Below, piece after piece: positions 24,323 to 33,606 of a stretch of 44,150 nt of DNA. A program made the translations under genes and the position numbers. The DNA comes from an uncultured Calothrix sp. (GTDB taxonomy: Bacteria > Cyanobacteriota > Cyanobacteriia > Cyanobacteriales > Nostocaceae), in contig CALJJQ010000043.1 of NCBI GenBank assembly GCA_937973965.1, positions 1 to 44,150 on the forward strand, given 5' to 3'. The notes under the pieces were generated by a model, which did no database searches, had not been told where the DNA came from, and worked only from the letters and a program-made list of their open reading frames with translations. Numbering within the stretch: position 1 is the stretch's first letter; the number at the start of each line of letters is the position of its first letter.

Positions 24323-27235
24323 TTATCTATAAATCCCGGCACAAGCTAACTGTTGTTGTACCTGGGTAGGAGAATTATCGGCAACCAACTCAATTGTTCC
24401 TTGGGGAGTTCGTCGCCAACCCGTTGCTTGCACGAACTTTGCTGTCGGTTGGGAAATTGGGGCTTTGATTGGCTGATTTTGCCGATATGCAGAAATATCA
24501 CGAATATCAGACCAGGTACGATAATTAATCATACTTTGACTGGGATTTTGGGGTATTCCTCCCCGTCCAGTGGCGATAAAGCTATTACCATTAGTATCAG
24601 CACAACCTGTAGCAATTTGTTGCGATGGTTTTGTGGTATTTACTGGTAACTCAACTAAACCGGAACTAGGGTCAACACCAAAATTATTAATATCAACCGT
24701 ACCATTAAGACCAAACTCAGAACTGGCAGTAATGTCACTTTCACTGGTTAATTGGTCACGGTATTTTAGTCCAAATATACCTTGGGTTGTGATGTTGATA
24801 TTACCACCCTTACCTCGAACTGCATTGGCAATAATATCACTGTTTTCTAAGCCAACAATCACCGGAGCATTAATGTTAATATTACCACCATCACCATTGC
24901 CACCAGCTTCGACATTAATTTGACTTTGATTACGCAGTAAAAGTGTATTAGTTAGTGCTAGATTGACGTTACCACCTTGACCAGATGCGGTAGTTGCAGT
25001 AATTGACCCAGCATTTAAAGATACTTGATCAGCTTGGATGTTTAACTTTCCTGCGTCACCGACACCTTGATGAGTCACACTAATACTACCTTGATTACGG
25101 AGAGTTAATTGCTGAGTGTTAATGTTGATTACACCCGTGCCACCTGTGGGAGATTCTGGAAGCCGAAACAAACTGCGAATCTCTTCGTTAAAAATAGGAG
25201 CATTGGCCAGAATTGCTGTAAAGTTGTTTTGACCATCGATGAGAATTTCATTGGCTTGGATGTTCAAAGTCCCTGCATCACCGCTTCCCACAGTAGTGCT
25301 AGCGATTACCCCTCCCTTGAGAATCTGCAATTGATTAGTGGCAATTGTGACATCTCCAGGTTTGCTACTACTGTAGTTGATGCTATTGACAATACTACCG
25401 CTACCAGTAACCAGATTAAACCCACTAATGGTTAAGCGATCGCGAACATTTAGGGTAATAGAACCATTACTTCCCAGATTCCTGGTTTGACTGGGGTCTC
25501 CCAGTCCACCAATCAAGGGTACGTTACTAACTCCCAAGGAAGCACCATCTTCCATAGATAGTACGGGTGTAGTTACTGACAGATTACCCGTATTCCCGGA
25601 GCTAGTGCTGAGGCTACCAATAAAGCTGTTTTGGATGGGGGAAATGGGGGATGCTCCAACTAAATTGCTAGATTTTCTGACAATTAATGTTATATCACCA
25701 GCGTTGCCAATTCCCATATCAGGTATACCAGCCAAGCGAGAAGTAATGGTGCTAATTGTTCCCCCATCCACAAGACGCAATTTATCAGAAGAAACCCTGA
25801 TATTTCCACCATTACCAGTACCTAGGGTGGTGGAGGTAATACCACTAGCAAGAAAACCCAGGGGATTTACTCCCTTAGCCACAACTTCATCTGCAACATT
25901 TACCCAAATATTTCCACCCTGTCCAGTTGCTCCCGGAAAGATGGATGTCGTGACTGCACCCCCATCTGCAAGTATGAGTTTTCCCACTACCAGGGAAACA
26001 TCTCCCCCATTTCCTGTACCATAGATTTGACTGGCAATCCGACTATTAGTGTTGCCAGATATAAATAGGGGAGATTGCAGAGGAACAACCCCACTAGCTG
26101 TAATCGTATCTGCGACCACCTCCACCTGACCTGCGGTTCCTGCTCCGAAACTGAGGGTTTCAATGGCTGCACCATCCCGTAAAGTTAAATCACCTGCTTG
26201 AATTTTCACCCCTCCCCCATTCCCAGTTGCACCTGGAGCGACTTGACTGATAATCCAGGAACTGGGAACCTGAGCATCGGGATTTACACCACCTAAAACC
26301 AGCGATCGCTCTGCACTGACTGTAATATTACCACCCTGCCTAGTTCCAACTGTAGCGATAGCAATTTGGGATTTATCTAGGGTAATATCCCGTCCCACAA
26401 CTTGAATTCCACCAAAAGGATTGCCGACTGGATCTGGGTTCCACAAAGAAGAACGCTCTGTCAATTGGATATCGCGAAAATTTTCCACCTGTGCATAACC
26501 TAATCGCCAGTCTATGGGTGTCGGAATCAGGTTGACAATCCCCCTATCCACCGCACCTACTTCCACTCGACCTGCAAAACTGGTAATGACACCACCTGTA
26601 AATGTAACATCTCCTCCAACTAGGGCAATGGTTTTTCCTGGGGAGGCTAATATTCCCCTGTTACCTGTCGGTACAATATTATCATTGCCCTGACCCTGTA
26701 CCTGAATAGCTCCGGAATTGGAACCCATCTGCAAACCCACAGGTACACTCATGGTCAATAGGGGTGCTTGAGAAGCATTGACAGCGCTAAATTCTGACCC
26801 ATCACTAAACTTAATACTATTGGCTGTTGTACCATAAAACGACCCACTAATATTTAATTTGGCATTTTCACCAAAAATAATCCCATTGGGATTCATGAGA
26901 AACAAACTGACCGGATGATTACCATTCAGAGTTTGAATTAACCCATCAATATTAGATACATTTCCACCTGTAACTCGGCTAAATATAGTTGTAATATTAG
27001 GCGTATTGACTAAATTGAAACTGGCAGAACCACCTGTAGGTAGAGAGAAATTACTGAAGCTATGAAATAAATTATTACCCTTTTCTGTACCATCAAGAAT
27101 CGTAAAATGGTTATTAATTGAGTTGATAGTAGTGTTGGTAGTTCCGTCAGACATCACCTGGGAATAGGCTGGCAAATTTATACTACCTGCAAAGATGACA
27201 CTGATTAAACCCAAGTACACAGAAGTTACCTTCAT
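24323..27235 (-). CDS. Filamentous haemagglutinin-type two-partner secretion protein
   Basis: 970 residues from ATG 27235, with GGAG eight bases upstream. A signal peptide (ending LPAYSQ) leads into a TPS secretion domain: GTEKGNNLFHSFSNFSLPTG, FSRVTGGNVSNIDGLIQ, LFLMNPNGIIFGENAKLNI (the NPNGI motif is diagnostic). A long right-handed beta-helix region follows with many GNGGN/GDITL-like turns, then a short C-terminal part (GCADTNGNSFIATGRGGIPQ...) shared by cyanobacterial members. In the family a TpsB outer-membrane pore secretes such proteins; no tpsB lies in this window. Likely a surface adhesin or matrix component. The first gene of the minus-strand surface block. Confidence 0.93.
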   Translation of the reverse strand: MKVTSVYLGLISVIFAGSINLPAYSQVMSDGTTNTTINSINNHFTILDGTEKGNNLFHSFSNFSLPTGGSASFNLVNTPNITTIFSRVTGGNVSNIDGLIQTLNGNHPVSLFLMNPNGIIFGENAKLNISGSFYGTTANSIKFSDGSEFSAVNASQAPLLTMSVPVGLQMGSNSGAIQVQGQGNDNIVPTGNRGILASPGKTIALVGGDVTFTGGVITSFAGRVEVGAVDRGIVNLIPTPIDWRLGYAQVENFRDIQLTERSSLWNPDPVGNPFGGIQVVGRDITLDKSQIAIATVGTRQGGNITVSAERSLVLGGVNPDAQVPSSWIISQVAPGATGNGGGVKIQAGDLTLRDGAAIETLSFGAGTAGQVEVVADTITASGVVPLQSPLFISGNTNSRIASQIYGTGNGGDVSLVVGKLILADGGAVTTSIFPGATGQGGNIWVNVADEVVAKGVNPLGFLASGITSTTLGTGNGGNIRVSSDKLRLVDGGTISTITSRLAGIPDMGIGNAGDITLIVRKSSNLVGASPISPIQNSFIGSLSTSSGNTGNLSVTTPVLSMEDGASLGVSNVPLIGGLGDPSQTRNLGSNGSITLNVRDRLTISGFNLVTGSGSIVNSINYSSSKPGDVTIATNQLQILKGGVIASTTVGSGDAGTLNIQANEILIDGQNNFTAILANAPIFNEEIRSLFRLPESPTGGTGVININTQQLTLRNQGSISVTHQGVGDAGKLNIQADQVSLNAGSITATTASGQGGNVNLALTNTLLLRNQSQINVEAGGNGDGGNININAPVIVGLENSDIIANAVRGKGGNINITTQGIFGLKYRDQLTSESDITASSEFGLNGTVDINNFGVDPSSGLVELPVNTTKPSQQIATGCADTNGNSFIATGRGGIPQNPSQSMINYRTWSDIRDISAYRQNQPIKAPISQPTAKFVQATGWRRTPQGTIELVADNSPTQVQQQLACAGIYR

Positions 27236-27353
27236 CACCCTATCTCCATCTTGACTTTGCACTTAGGGTTCCCAATAATTTCGTGTACCTAACACATCAT
27301 CCCCAAAGTAGTTGCAAACCTTGAATCGTTTAGGTTGGGGAGCAACTACGTAA

Positions 27354-27656
27354 GAACAATTAAAAATTGAAGCTCCTGTAATTGTTGTTGTGGAAGCAAA
27401 AAAAGCTGATTTGAATTTGGGAATAGGGCAATATGTTGCGGAAATGATAGCAGCTCAAAAATTCAATGAAGCTAATAATCAATACTTCTCAACAATTGAT
27501 GGTTGCGTTACGAGTGGTACAGCCTGGAGATTTATGAAATTAAATCAGCAGACTGTCAATATCGAACTTATTGATTATCCATTGCCAACTGTTGATTTAA
27601 TACTAGGAATATATACATGGATGATATCAATAACTTCTTCTGAGCTGGAAACATAA
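27354..27656 (+). pseudogene. Truncated PD-(D/E)XK nuclease-like copy 3
   Basis: The frame opens right after a TAA (27351-27353) and reads EQLKIEAPVIVVVEAKKADL, GIGQYVAEMIAAQKFNEANN, then IDGCVTSGTAWRFMKLNQQ and IDYPLPTVDLILGIYTWM. It matches the C-terminal half of the 4307 gene, best around IEAPV--VEAKKADL and DYPLP. The first half, with the conserved Glu and Asp, is missing, so the product cannot be a complete nuclease. A GTG at 27390 could start a short peptide, but a 5'-truncated relic is more likely. A MITE-like element follows four bases after the stop. Confidence 0.75.
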
Positions 27657-27659
27657 GTG

Positions 27660-27831
27660 GGGCTTGCTGAAAAAGTCTGTTGGTGAGAGTTGGGAGTCGA
27701 GAATGGTTTTAAACCTACGAATTCCACTTTTCACACAACAAAAAAAATTACAAATACCAGGTTTTTTAAGCACCTATTTGTTTACACTTTTTAGGAGCAA
27801 AATCTCCTCAATTCCTTTTTTATGCAAGCTC
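27660..27831. mobile_element. MITE-like element with GGGCTTGC ends
   Basis: GGGCTTGCTGAAAAAG at the left and CTTTTTTATGCAAGCTC at the right are imperfect inverted repeats (about 13 of 16). The GGGCTTGCTGAAAAA end is of a type I associate with cyanobacterial insertion sequences. The 172-bp interior is AT-rich and non-coding. Flanked by the truncated copy 3 and a gap. Confidence 0.5.
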
Positions 27832-27938
27832 TAAGTAGTTTTATAACTTTTTTATCTCCACTGTATTCTACTATCTCAAAACCACAGCACAGGTCAGGTT
27901 TTCTTGTATCTGATTTGCAGGATTTTCGGTAATTAATT

Positions 27939-28193
27939 CTACAATTCTGCTTGAGCTTGTTTTTCGAGATACTGTTCAATGTCTGCAACTGCATCTTCCC
28001 AAGCAGCTAAATCAAGTTCGCTAATATCCCCTTGATTTCCTGGGTTTTTAGTAATGTCTGGAGTTGGTTGTGTATCTGGCTTTGGTTCTGGTTGATTATC
28101 AGTTTCGTGGAGAATATTTTCCAATTGGTGCAGAGACTCAATAAATTCTTGATCTGCACTGCGTCTGAAGTTATTTTCGTTAGGCTCCATCAT
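27939..28193 (-). CDS. Small acidic hypothetical protein
   Basis: 84 residues, strongly acidic, soluble. Two helical parts (ADQEFIESLHQLENILHE and LDLAAWEDAVADIEQYLEKQ) are joined by a Pro/Thr/Gln linker (PEPKPDTQPTPDITKNPG). No known domain was recognised. It starts 81 bases after the SLH gene on the same strand and could be its operon partner. The patterned helices support a real gene; function unknown. Confidence 0.6.
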   Translation of the reverse strand: MMEPNENNFRRSADQEFIESLHQLENILHETDNQPEPKPDTQPTPDITKNPGNQGDISELDLAAWEDAVADIEQYLEKQAQAEL

Positions 28194-28274
28194 GGTTCAA
28201 TGTTCACTATTAATTATTCCACGGTAAACCAACAAAGTTATCTAATGTTAATTTAATAACACATTATACCCATA

Positions 28275-29615
28275 TCAGTCTCGTAATTTACTAGCCTCCC
28301 TGGCGGAAATACCCTCGGTTTGCGTACCAAAATACCACAATGCGATCGCGGCTTCTGTACGGGTGACTGACTGTTTCGGCTGCAATATTGTTGTATAACC
28401 AAATACCCTACGGATATTCGATTTTTCGCCACTTTGGTAATCAGCGAGAACTGCACTCAGCACTTTCGGATCAATTCTGGTAGCATCTTGGAATCCCCAG
28501 GTTTGCTGAATGGCGTTTAAATTGGCACTGGGTAGGGCTTGACGGTGGTCTAGGGGGACTTTCCACTGTAGCAAAGTTTCGCGGACTAGGGGAGCATCCG
28601 GACGGAATAGGACGGCGCTTGTATCCCCGGAGAGGGGACTGGGGATTAATCCGGCTTCTGCTAATCCTTGAATAAAGGGAAAATCTGGATGGGTTTGGGG
28701 TACGTCTTTAAATACAGGTTGTTTTCCGGTATCTGCAAGGCGAATCTGTTTATCGGGACGATTGGCATGGAGGGCATTATTGGCTAAAACTAACCAATGG
28801 GCATATTCTGACCGGGTAATAATTTTACTCGGTTGAAAGGTGCTACTTTGATTGGTTTTATTTTGACTATCTCGTACCGGAATTACACCTAATCGGGCTA
28901 AATCCTGGATGTATCCTTGAGTTGGTTGGGGTATGCTGCCAATATCTGTGAATTGTTGAGGTGTATTATTTATTGCCACGGTTGTAATGGCAGTGGGGCT
29001 AGGTTGGGGTACAAGGGGACTAATAAAGTCGCCTGTACCCGTGGTTTGGTTGTTATTCCCAGGTGTGGTACTGGCCAGGGGTGTGTCAGTTGGTGTATAC
29101 TCGATTTTGATTTCGGTTGTGGTTTGGGGTTGATTGGGTGTGGGATTGGTTACAGGTTTAGGTTGAATCGAGATTTTTGCCTGTTGATTATCCCGCTTTA
29201 CCGTAAATACACCCTCACCGTCATCGTTAGGTGCTGTGGTGATTTCCCAATTATTGGCTTTTAATTCCCGTTGGTAAAAACTGACAATGGCATTACTGGG
29301 GTCGGATGTTTGCCAACGGATGGTTGTGGTTGGGGAACCATCCCCGGTGATCACCTCTTGTAGCGTTGCACCGGGATAGATAGGTAAATTAGTGGGAAAG
29401 TCTTGTGGTAATTGCTTATTTGCCTCTTCTACCCCTGATGTTGGAGTGGGTGACGGTGTACTCGTAGTATTTCTACCGAAAGTTGGAGGGTTAGTTTGCA
29501 AACGCGGATCAGCAGCCAACAACTGCTCCAGATTCTTGGCGTTGGGACTGTTAGCACAGGCACTTAAGAAACTGACTAGACAGAGAATAATCGCTGGACG
29601 TTTGCTGTAAAACAC
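28275..29615 (-). CDS. SLH-domain lipoprotein
   Basis: About 446 residues if started at GTG 29615; the frame is open further upstream to 29726, but a start here places a short basic segment (FYSKRP) directly before the hydrophobic AIILCLVSFLSAC. LSAC is a lipobox, so the mature protein would be lipid-anchored at Cys. Next come a Thr/Pro linker, a domain around PTNLPIYPGATLQEVITGDG and IVSFYQRELKANNWEI, a second linker, and about three S-layer homology repeats (FTDIGSIPQPTQGYIQDLAR, FKDVPQTHPDFPFIQGLAEA, ITRSEYAHWLV, VTRTEAAIALWYFG). SLH domains attach proteins to the cell wall. The start codon is uncertain, as no clear ribosome-binding site is seen. Confidence 0.82.
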   Translation of the reverse strand: MFYSKRPAIILCLVSFLSACANSPNAKNLEQLLAADPRLQTNPPTFGRNTTSTPSPTPTSGVEEANKQLPQDFPTNLPIYPGATLQEVITGDGSPTTTIRWQTSDPSNAIVSFYQRELKANNWEITTAPNDDGEGVFTVKRDNQQAKISIQPKPVTNPTPNQPQTTTEIKIEYTPTDTPLASTTPGNNNQTTGTGDFISPLVPQPSPTAITTVAINNTPQQFTDIGSIPQPTQGYIQDLARLGVIPVRDSQNKTNQSSTFQPSKIITRSEYAHWLVLANNALHANRPDKQIRLADTGKQPVFKDVPQTHPDFPFIQGLAEAGLIPSPLSGDTSAVLFRPDAPLVRETLLQWKVPLDHRQALPSANLNAIQQTWGFQDATRIDPKVLSAVLADYQSGEKSNIRRVFGYTTILQPKQSVTRTEAAIALWYFGTQTEGISAREASKLRD

Positions 29616-29813
29616 GACAAGATACTTGATTAAATTGAAGTCTTTATATAACCTAGCGCAGAAATGGTAATTGGAGAGAAATGGAACTCCATTAATGATG
29701 ATGGATGTCAGTAGTGGAACTAGCAAGCAACTGGAGCATTATCTAAATCTGATTTTAACCTGAACAAGAACTGATCAAGGCTTGCAACAAAATTGCAGAA
29801 AAAGTTTTAATAT

Positions 29814-29997
29814 TAGGACTTATGCAAAAGTAACGCCACTGCGTCATTACGTAGTTTGCTTCCCGCAGGGTGCGATCGCGAAGTAATCTCTTACGAGAAG
29901 CCGTGCTACGCGCGTCTACACAAAAATCCTGCGATTACTTCCTGAAACTGCGTTTCGGTCGCTGCGGACAAATCTTCTCTTCTGTGCGTAAGTCCTG
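29814..29997. mobile_element. 184-bp MITE with target-site duplication
   Basis: Starts TAGGACTTATGCA and ends TGCGTAAGTCCTG, imperfect 13-bp inverted repeats (11 matches). The six bases TAATAT lie immediately outside both ends (29808-29813 and 29998-30003), a likely target duplication. The interior carries GC-rich repeat motifs (GCTTCCCGCAGGGTGCGATC, AGCCGTGCTACGCGCGTCTA) typical of cyanobacterial interspersed repeats. A long plus-strand frame through it is not a gene. Confidence 0.8.
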
Positions 29998-30009
29998 TAA
30001 TATAAATCC

Positions 30010-30192
30010 TTACAGTTCATCATTTTTGGGATTTTGCTCGTTTTCATCCTCATCAGGTTTGTTTAATTCTTCCTTGAATCCCCGTAAAGTTTTTCCCAAG
30101 GCAGTACCCAGTTCCGGGATTTTTTTGGGACCAAAAACTAGTAAAGCTACAAGTCCGATTACGGCTACTTCTGTCCATCCCAATCCAAACAT
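30010..30192 (-). CDS. tatA: Sec-independent translocase component TatA/E
   Basis: 60 residues from ATG 30192 (an upstream ATG at 30225 would add 11 residues absent from the family). Begins MFGLGWTEVAVIGLVALLVF, the short N-out membrane helix, followed by the hallmark FGPKKIPELGTALGKTLRGF hinge and amphipathic helix and a charged Glu/Asp/Asn tail. TatA oligomerises to carry folded twin-arginine substrates across the plasma and thylakoid membranes. Standing alone without tatC is normal in cyanobacteria. The MITE at 29814 lies just after the stop. Confidence 0.95.
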   Translation of the reverse strand: MFGLGWTEVAVIGLVALLVFGPKKIPELGTALGKTLRGFKEELNKPDEDENEQNPKNDEL

Positions 30193-30334
30193 AGTTTTGT
30201 GTATCTTGATTATGAACACTTTCAAATATAGGATATTTAGACCTGTGGGGAGTGTTGTCGTTTTCGACTATCCTGCAAATTTTCAAGACGGAACAGGGGA
30301 AAATTTCATCAGCCTACTCCCTATTCTCTAGTAC

Positions 30335-30354
30335 AGACGCGACATGTCGCGTCT
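30335..30354. repeat. Interspersed palindrome AGACGCGACATGTCGCGTCT
   Basis: A perfect 20-bp dyad directly after the sasA stop (30360) and upstream of tatA. It is a sequence variant (GACATGTC centre) of the family at 4233, with a CTACTCCCTATT heptamer remnant nearby. Confidence 0.75.
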
Positions 30355-30359
30355 CTCCC

Positions 30360-31562
30360 CTAATTGGGATACACAGGTAGGGTGAAATGGAACCAAGCTC
30401 CATTTTGGGGGGAAGTGTCTACCCAGATTTGTCCGTAATGGGCGCGGATGATACGTTGACATACGGATAAACCAATACCGTATCCATCTTTACTTTCATC
30501 CCGTTCCAGACGGTAGCGATTTTCAAAAATGCGATCGCGGTTTTCTTCCGGTATACCGGGTCCACTGTCACCGATGCTGATTTGGACTTTTTGGGTAGTG
30601 CGATGGAGACCGCACAGAGTGATGATGCCATTTTCCGGGGTGTATTTGATGGCATTGTCGAGTAGGTTATTCAGGACTTGACGAATGCGGTCAGGGTCGG
30701 CATAGACATAGGGTAGGTCTTGGGGGATATCCGTCTCTACTTTGAGATTTTTCGAGCGATAGCGATCGCTAAATTCGGCTAACGCGTCTTCACACATCTC
30801 TCCCAGGTCAAGTTTTTGGGGTTGGATGGGAAATTCGCGATCGCTCCCTCGACCAACTTGGAGTAAGTCGGTAATCATCCGATCAATGGTGCGGGTTTGG
30901 GAACGAGCTTGTTTAAATAAATGGTTAACCAACACACTGGTTAGGCGTTCAAATGTGCCTTGCTCGCTGTTAAAATTCGATTGCAGGGTTTCAATGGCAA
31001 TGGAAGCCGCAGTTAAGGGATTACGCAAATCATGGGCCAACATGGAAATCACCCTGTCTTTGAATTGTAACTGTTCTTGCAATTTCCGGTTTTCCTGTTG
31101 TAGGCGAAAAATTTCGTCGGATAAACGGATCATTTCCGCCGAATTGGCCACCGAACTGATTGCAGTTTGACTATTATTGTTGTTAATACTATTCCGTCCT
31201 CTGTCGTCGATTAATTCAGATTGTAATTCTGATTTGAGTTTGAGATAGGAATCCACCGCACTTTGCCAACGTGGCCACCAGGTTTTGAGTTGGATGATAA
31301 TGTTGCTACCAGCCAAAATCTGCCTTGGTTCTGGATGAATTTTGATTAAAGCTGGAGTTGCCACCAATTTGAAGTGTTCGGCTAAGTAGGGTTGCTGTCC
31401 AACATCGATTACTTGCATTTCAAACTTATACTCTGATTGCAGTTCCCGTAAGTATGCCTTGACACGTTGAACCTGTTGTCGGGACTGAGGACGTTCATCG
31501 ACAAAAAATAGAAGTTGAAGGGGAGCCTCTGAATAAACTGGCCGATCCGAGGAAGCTAACAT
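30360..31562 (-). CDS. sasA: Circadian clock output histidine kinase SasA
   Basis: 400 residues from ATG 31562, aligned with the usual MLAS start; an upstream TTG frame adds nine residues. The N-terminal KaiB-like thioredoxin-fold domain (about 14-103: [39 protein letters not shown]) binds KaiC. A Ser/Asn-rich linker and coiled coil lead to HisKA with His177 ([16 protein letters not shown]), then HATPase: N-box [14 protein letters not shown]1 [10 protein letters not shown]2 [13 protein letters not shown]. In the clock pathway SasA autophosphorylates with KaiC and passes phosphate to RpaA. No kai genes are in the window. Confidence 0.96.
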   Translation of the reverse strand: MLASSDRPVYSEAPLQLLFFVDERPQSRQQVQRVKAYLRELQSEYKFEMQVIDVGQQPYLAEHFKLVATPALIKIHPEPRQILAGSNIIIQLKTWWPRWQSAVDSYLKLKSELQSELIDDRGRNSINNNNSQTAISSVANSAEMIRLSDEIFRLQQENRKLQEQLQFKDRVISMLAHDLRNPLTAASIAIETLQSNFNSEQGTFERLTSVLVNHLFKQARSQTRTIDRMITDLLQVGRGSDREFPIQPQKLDLGEMCEDALAEFSDRYRSKNLKVETDIPQDLPYVYADPDRIRQVLNNLLDNAIKYTPENGIITLCGLHRTTQKVQISIGDSGPGIPEENRDRIFENRYRLERDESKDGYGIGLSVCQRIIRAHYGQIWVDTSPQNGAWFHFTLPVYPN

Positions 31563-31951
31563 GTAATCGTGTTTTCGCAAAAGTAACAAACCGACAACTC
31601 TAAGTAAATTATCATCTGACTGGATAGGTCAAATTATTTTGGATTTTGGATTCGTAGACTAGTTGCTACGCGTCTATGGATTTTGCGGAAAGTTGAACCA
31701 CTGCGCTATCACGGTTTCTTGACTTGTCGCAAATAGCGTGATTTTGGGGAAAGTTAATTCTCCCACTACTCCCCTGGAGACGACTCGACGGGTCATCTCT
31801 ACGGACTATCCCTGCAAATTTCCGGTGTTTGCTGCAAATGCGGGTTTTGTTCAGTATGAATAGGCTGGTTGTTCCTAGTTTTTGCATTTAATATCAAATT
31901 TAATATCCATTTTAGATTTTTCCTACTCCTATTTAATCCGGGTTTTTGAAG
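31563..31951. other. Divergent intergenic region upstream of sasA
   Basis: About 390 bases between sasA and an exported protein gene; both promoters must lie here. It holds repeat debris: GTAGACTAGTTGCTACGCGT (31652 onward), GGATTTTGCGGAAAGT (shared with 18957), and GGAGACGACTCGACGGGTCA (about 31788). No gene. Confidence 0.45.
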
Positions 31952-33448
31952 ATGCGAAATATACTCTGTTACCTATTTGTCCCTGTTTGTCTGGGCTTCC
32001 TGTCAAGTTTGATGCTGGCAGAGGAAGCTAAATCGCAATCTCAGCCGATCGAAAATGATTCGTCAAGACTGGATGCAAGCTTTTATACGTCTGTCAAGCC
32101 AATTGTCCAAAACCAAATCAATTTAGCAACACGAATTGAACGCGCCTTAACGGGTGTAGACGCGAATCAAGTCCGAGCGGTGCGCGGACAGGTACTGATT
32201 AACGCGACGAACATCGAAAGGATGTTACGACGGGAGTATCCAGAGTATGGCAGTGTTTGTCACAGCCAAAATTCATTAACGGGGAATCCACAATCACAAA
32301 TATACTGTTCCGTCTATGCGGCTAGCCGAGAGATGCTAAATCTTGCACCTATTCTTGACAGAATTTTATCGCGAAGAGGTGAAAGTGCGATAGTCCGCAG
32401 ATTACCTTTAGTTTCCGGTGAACATCATTCTGACCCGGTATTATCCCTAGCACCAATGCAGCGTCCCCAATTAGGACAACGGGCAATACCATTTATTACT
32501 AATGAACCCAATTTACATCTTTCCCATTCTAACGTAATTGGTCGCCGGACAAAAACAGCGATCGCGAACTACACTCCTCCCTTAAAACCAGCGATCGCTC
32601 CACCGGATGATGGAATGAAAATTCTCGCGATCGCCCAACAACACATCAATCAAGCTAAAGCCCTATTTCCCAATCCAGAGCGATTCCATGACCCCAGGGA
32701 AACCAATCGGATATTGGATCAATTTGCCTTTGGTTTAGACCCCCAGGAGGAGCAAGCCTACGCCAAAATTCTCCAACAACCCAACACAGGTATATTCCGA
32801 GTTTTACCAGCCACAGCTTACCAACGTCCTCAAAATGTTTTGCAAAATCGCTTACAACCATCAGTACGCGATCGCCATCCTTTTCCTGTAATTGGTCAAA
32901 CTCGCCAAAATTTCACCCCCACTCTTCCTCTTAAACTGGTAAATCCTCACACCAACCCAGAGCAAACCCATTTGCAAATCATTCCCCAAGGTCTTGATTA
33001 CAGCTTTATGGTAGACCTGGGAAATATACCTATTGAAAAACTTGATCCCCAACTGCAAAATATACCCACTCCCATCCGGGAAGCATTTTTAACCTACCAA
33101 CCCCCCCAACTATTTTCCCAAATTCAAACAGAACGACGACGCATCCTTTCCCGTAAAAACCCTAACCCCATCTTTCAACCCAGTCTTCCCGCCAACCTGG
33201 AACGTACCTATCTAGTTAGAATAATTCAATATCAACTACCACGAGAAATCACTGAAAATATTTTCCTTACCCCCCAACAAAGATTACACATCGACTCCAT
33301 CCTCAAAAACACTCAAGCCAGTGACACTATCCTGGCGTTAAGACCAGTTAGACAGCGCCGTGACGGCAGTTATACAGTGATTTGGCGAGTATTACATCAA
33401 ATGCCCGATCCAGTTATTCAAGACTTAGAAACCTATTTGAGGTATTAG
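31952..33448 (+). CDS. Exported hypothetical protein
   Basis: 498 residues from ATG 31952 (a TTG two codons earlier is less likely). An N-terminal signal peptide (MRNILCYLFVPVCLGFLSSL..., cleavage near KSQS) is followed by a helical region RIERALTGVDANQVRAVRGQ with a Cys pair (Cys in GSVCHSQN and IYCSVYAASRE). A long Pro/Gln/Asn-rich middle follows and a C-terminal domain (RTYLVRIIQYQLPREITENI, DTILALRPVRQRRDGSYTVI). Several HIP1 sites occur within it, consistent with a resident gene. I do not recognise a family. Confidence 0.7.
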   Translation: MRNILCYLFVPVCLGFLSSLMLAEEAKSQSQPIENDSSRLDASFYTSVKPIVQNQINLATRIERALTGVDANQVRAVRGQVLINATNIERMLRREYPEYGSVCHSQNSLTGNPQSQIYCSVYAASREMLNLAPILDRILSRRGESAIVRRLPLVSGEHHSDPVLSLAPMQRPQLGQRAIPFITNEPNLHLSHSNVIGRRTKTAIANYTPPLKPAIAPPDDGMKILAIAQQHINQAKALFPNPERFHDPRETNRILDQFAFGLDPQEEQAYAKILQQPNTGIFRVLPATAYQRPQNVLQNRLQPSVRDRHPFPVIGQTRQNFTPTLPLKLVNPHTNPEQTHLQIIPQGLDYSFMVDLGNIPIEKLDPQLQNIPTPIREAFLTYQPPQLFSQIQTERRRILSRKNPNPIFQPSLPANLERTYLVRIIQYQLPREITENIFLTPQQRLHIDSILKNTQASDTILALRPVRQRRDGSYTVIWRVLHQMPDPVIQDLETYLRY

Positions 33449-33606
33449 GTATGAGGGAAAACAAACTCGTAAATCTACTTAACTCAGTTTTCACCTAATT
33501 ACCTTTATATTATTTCATGTTGTTGTACTCACTCTTTAATTTTGGTGCTTTCGTCTGTGGAAATTCTCACAGTAGCAAAAATAAGGGTTCCCACTCACCC
33601 TTTATT

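Noticed and set aside
25605-26024. 139-codon plus-strand frame opposite the haemagglutinin gene
   Set aside because: Antisense shadow of the repetitive beta-helix coding sequence; Pro/Leu/Val-rich composition, no ribosome-binding site.
29870-30331. 153-codon plus-strand frame across the MITE and tatA
   Set aside because: It runs through the element's right end and antisense to tatA; no homology pattern.
30360-31562. Possible kai gene cluster beside sasA
   Set aside because: No KaiA, KaiB or KaiC-like product lies on either side; SasA is usually unlinked from kaiABC.
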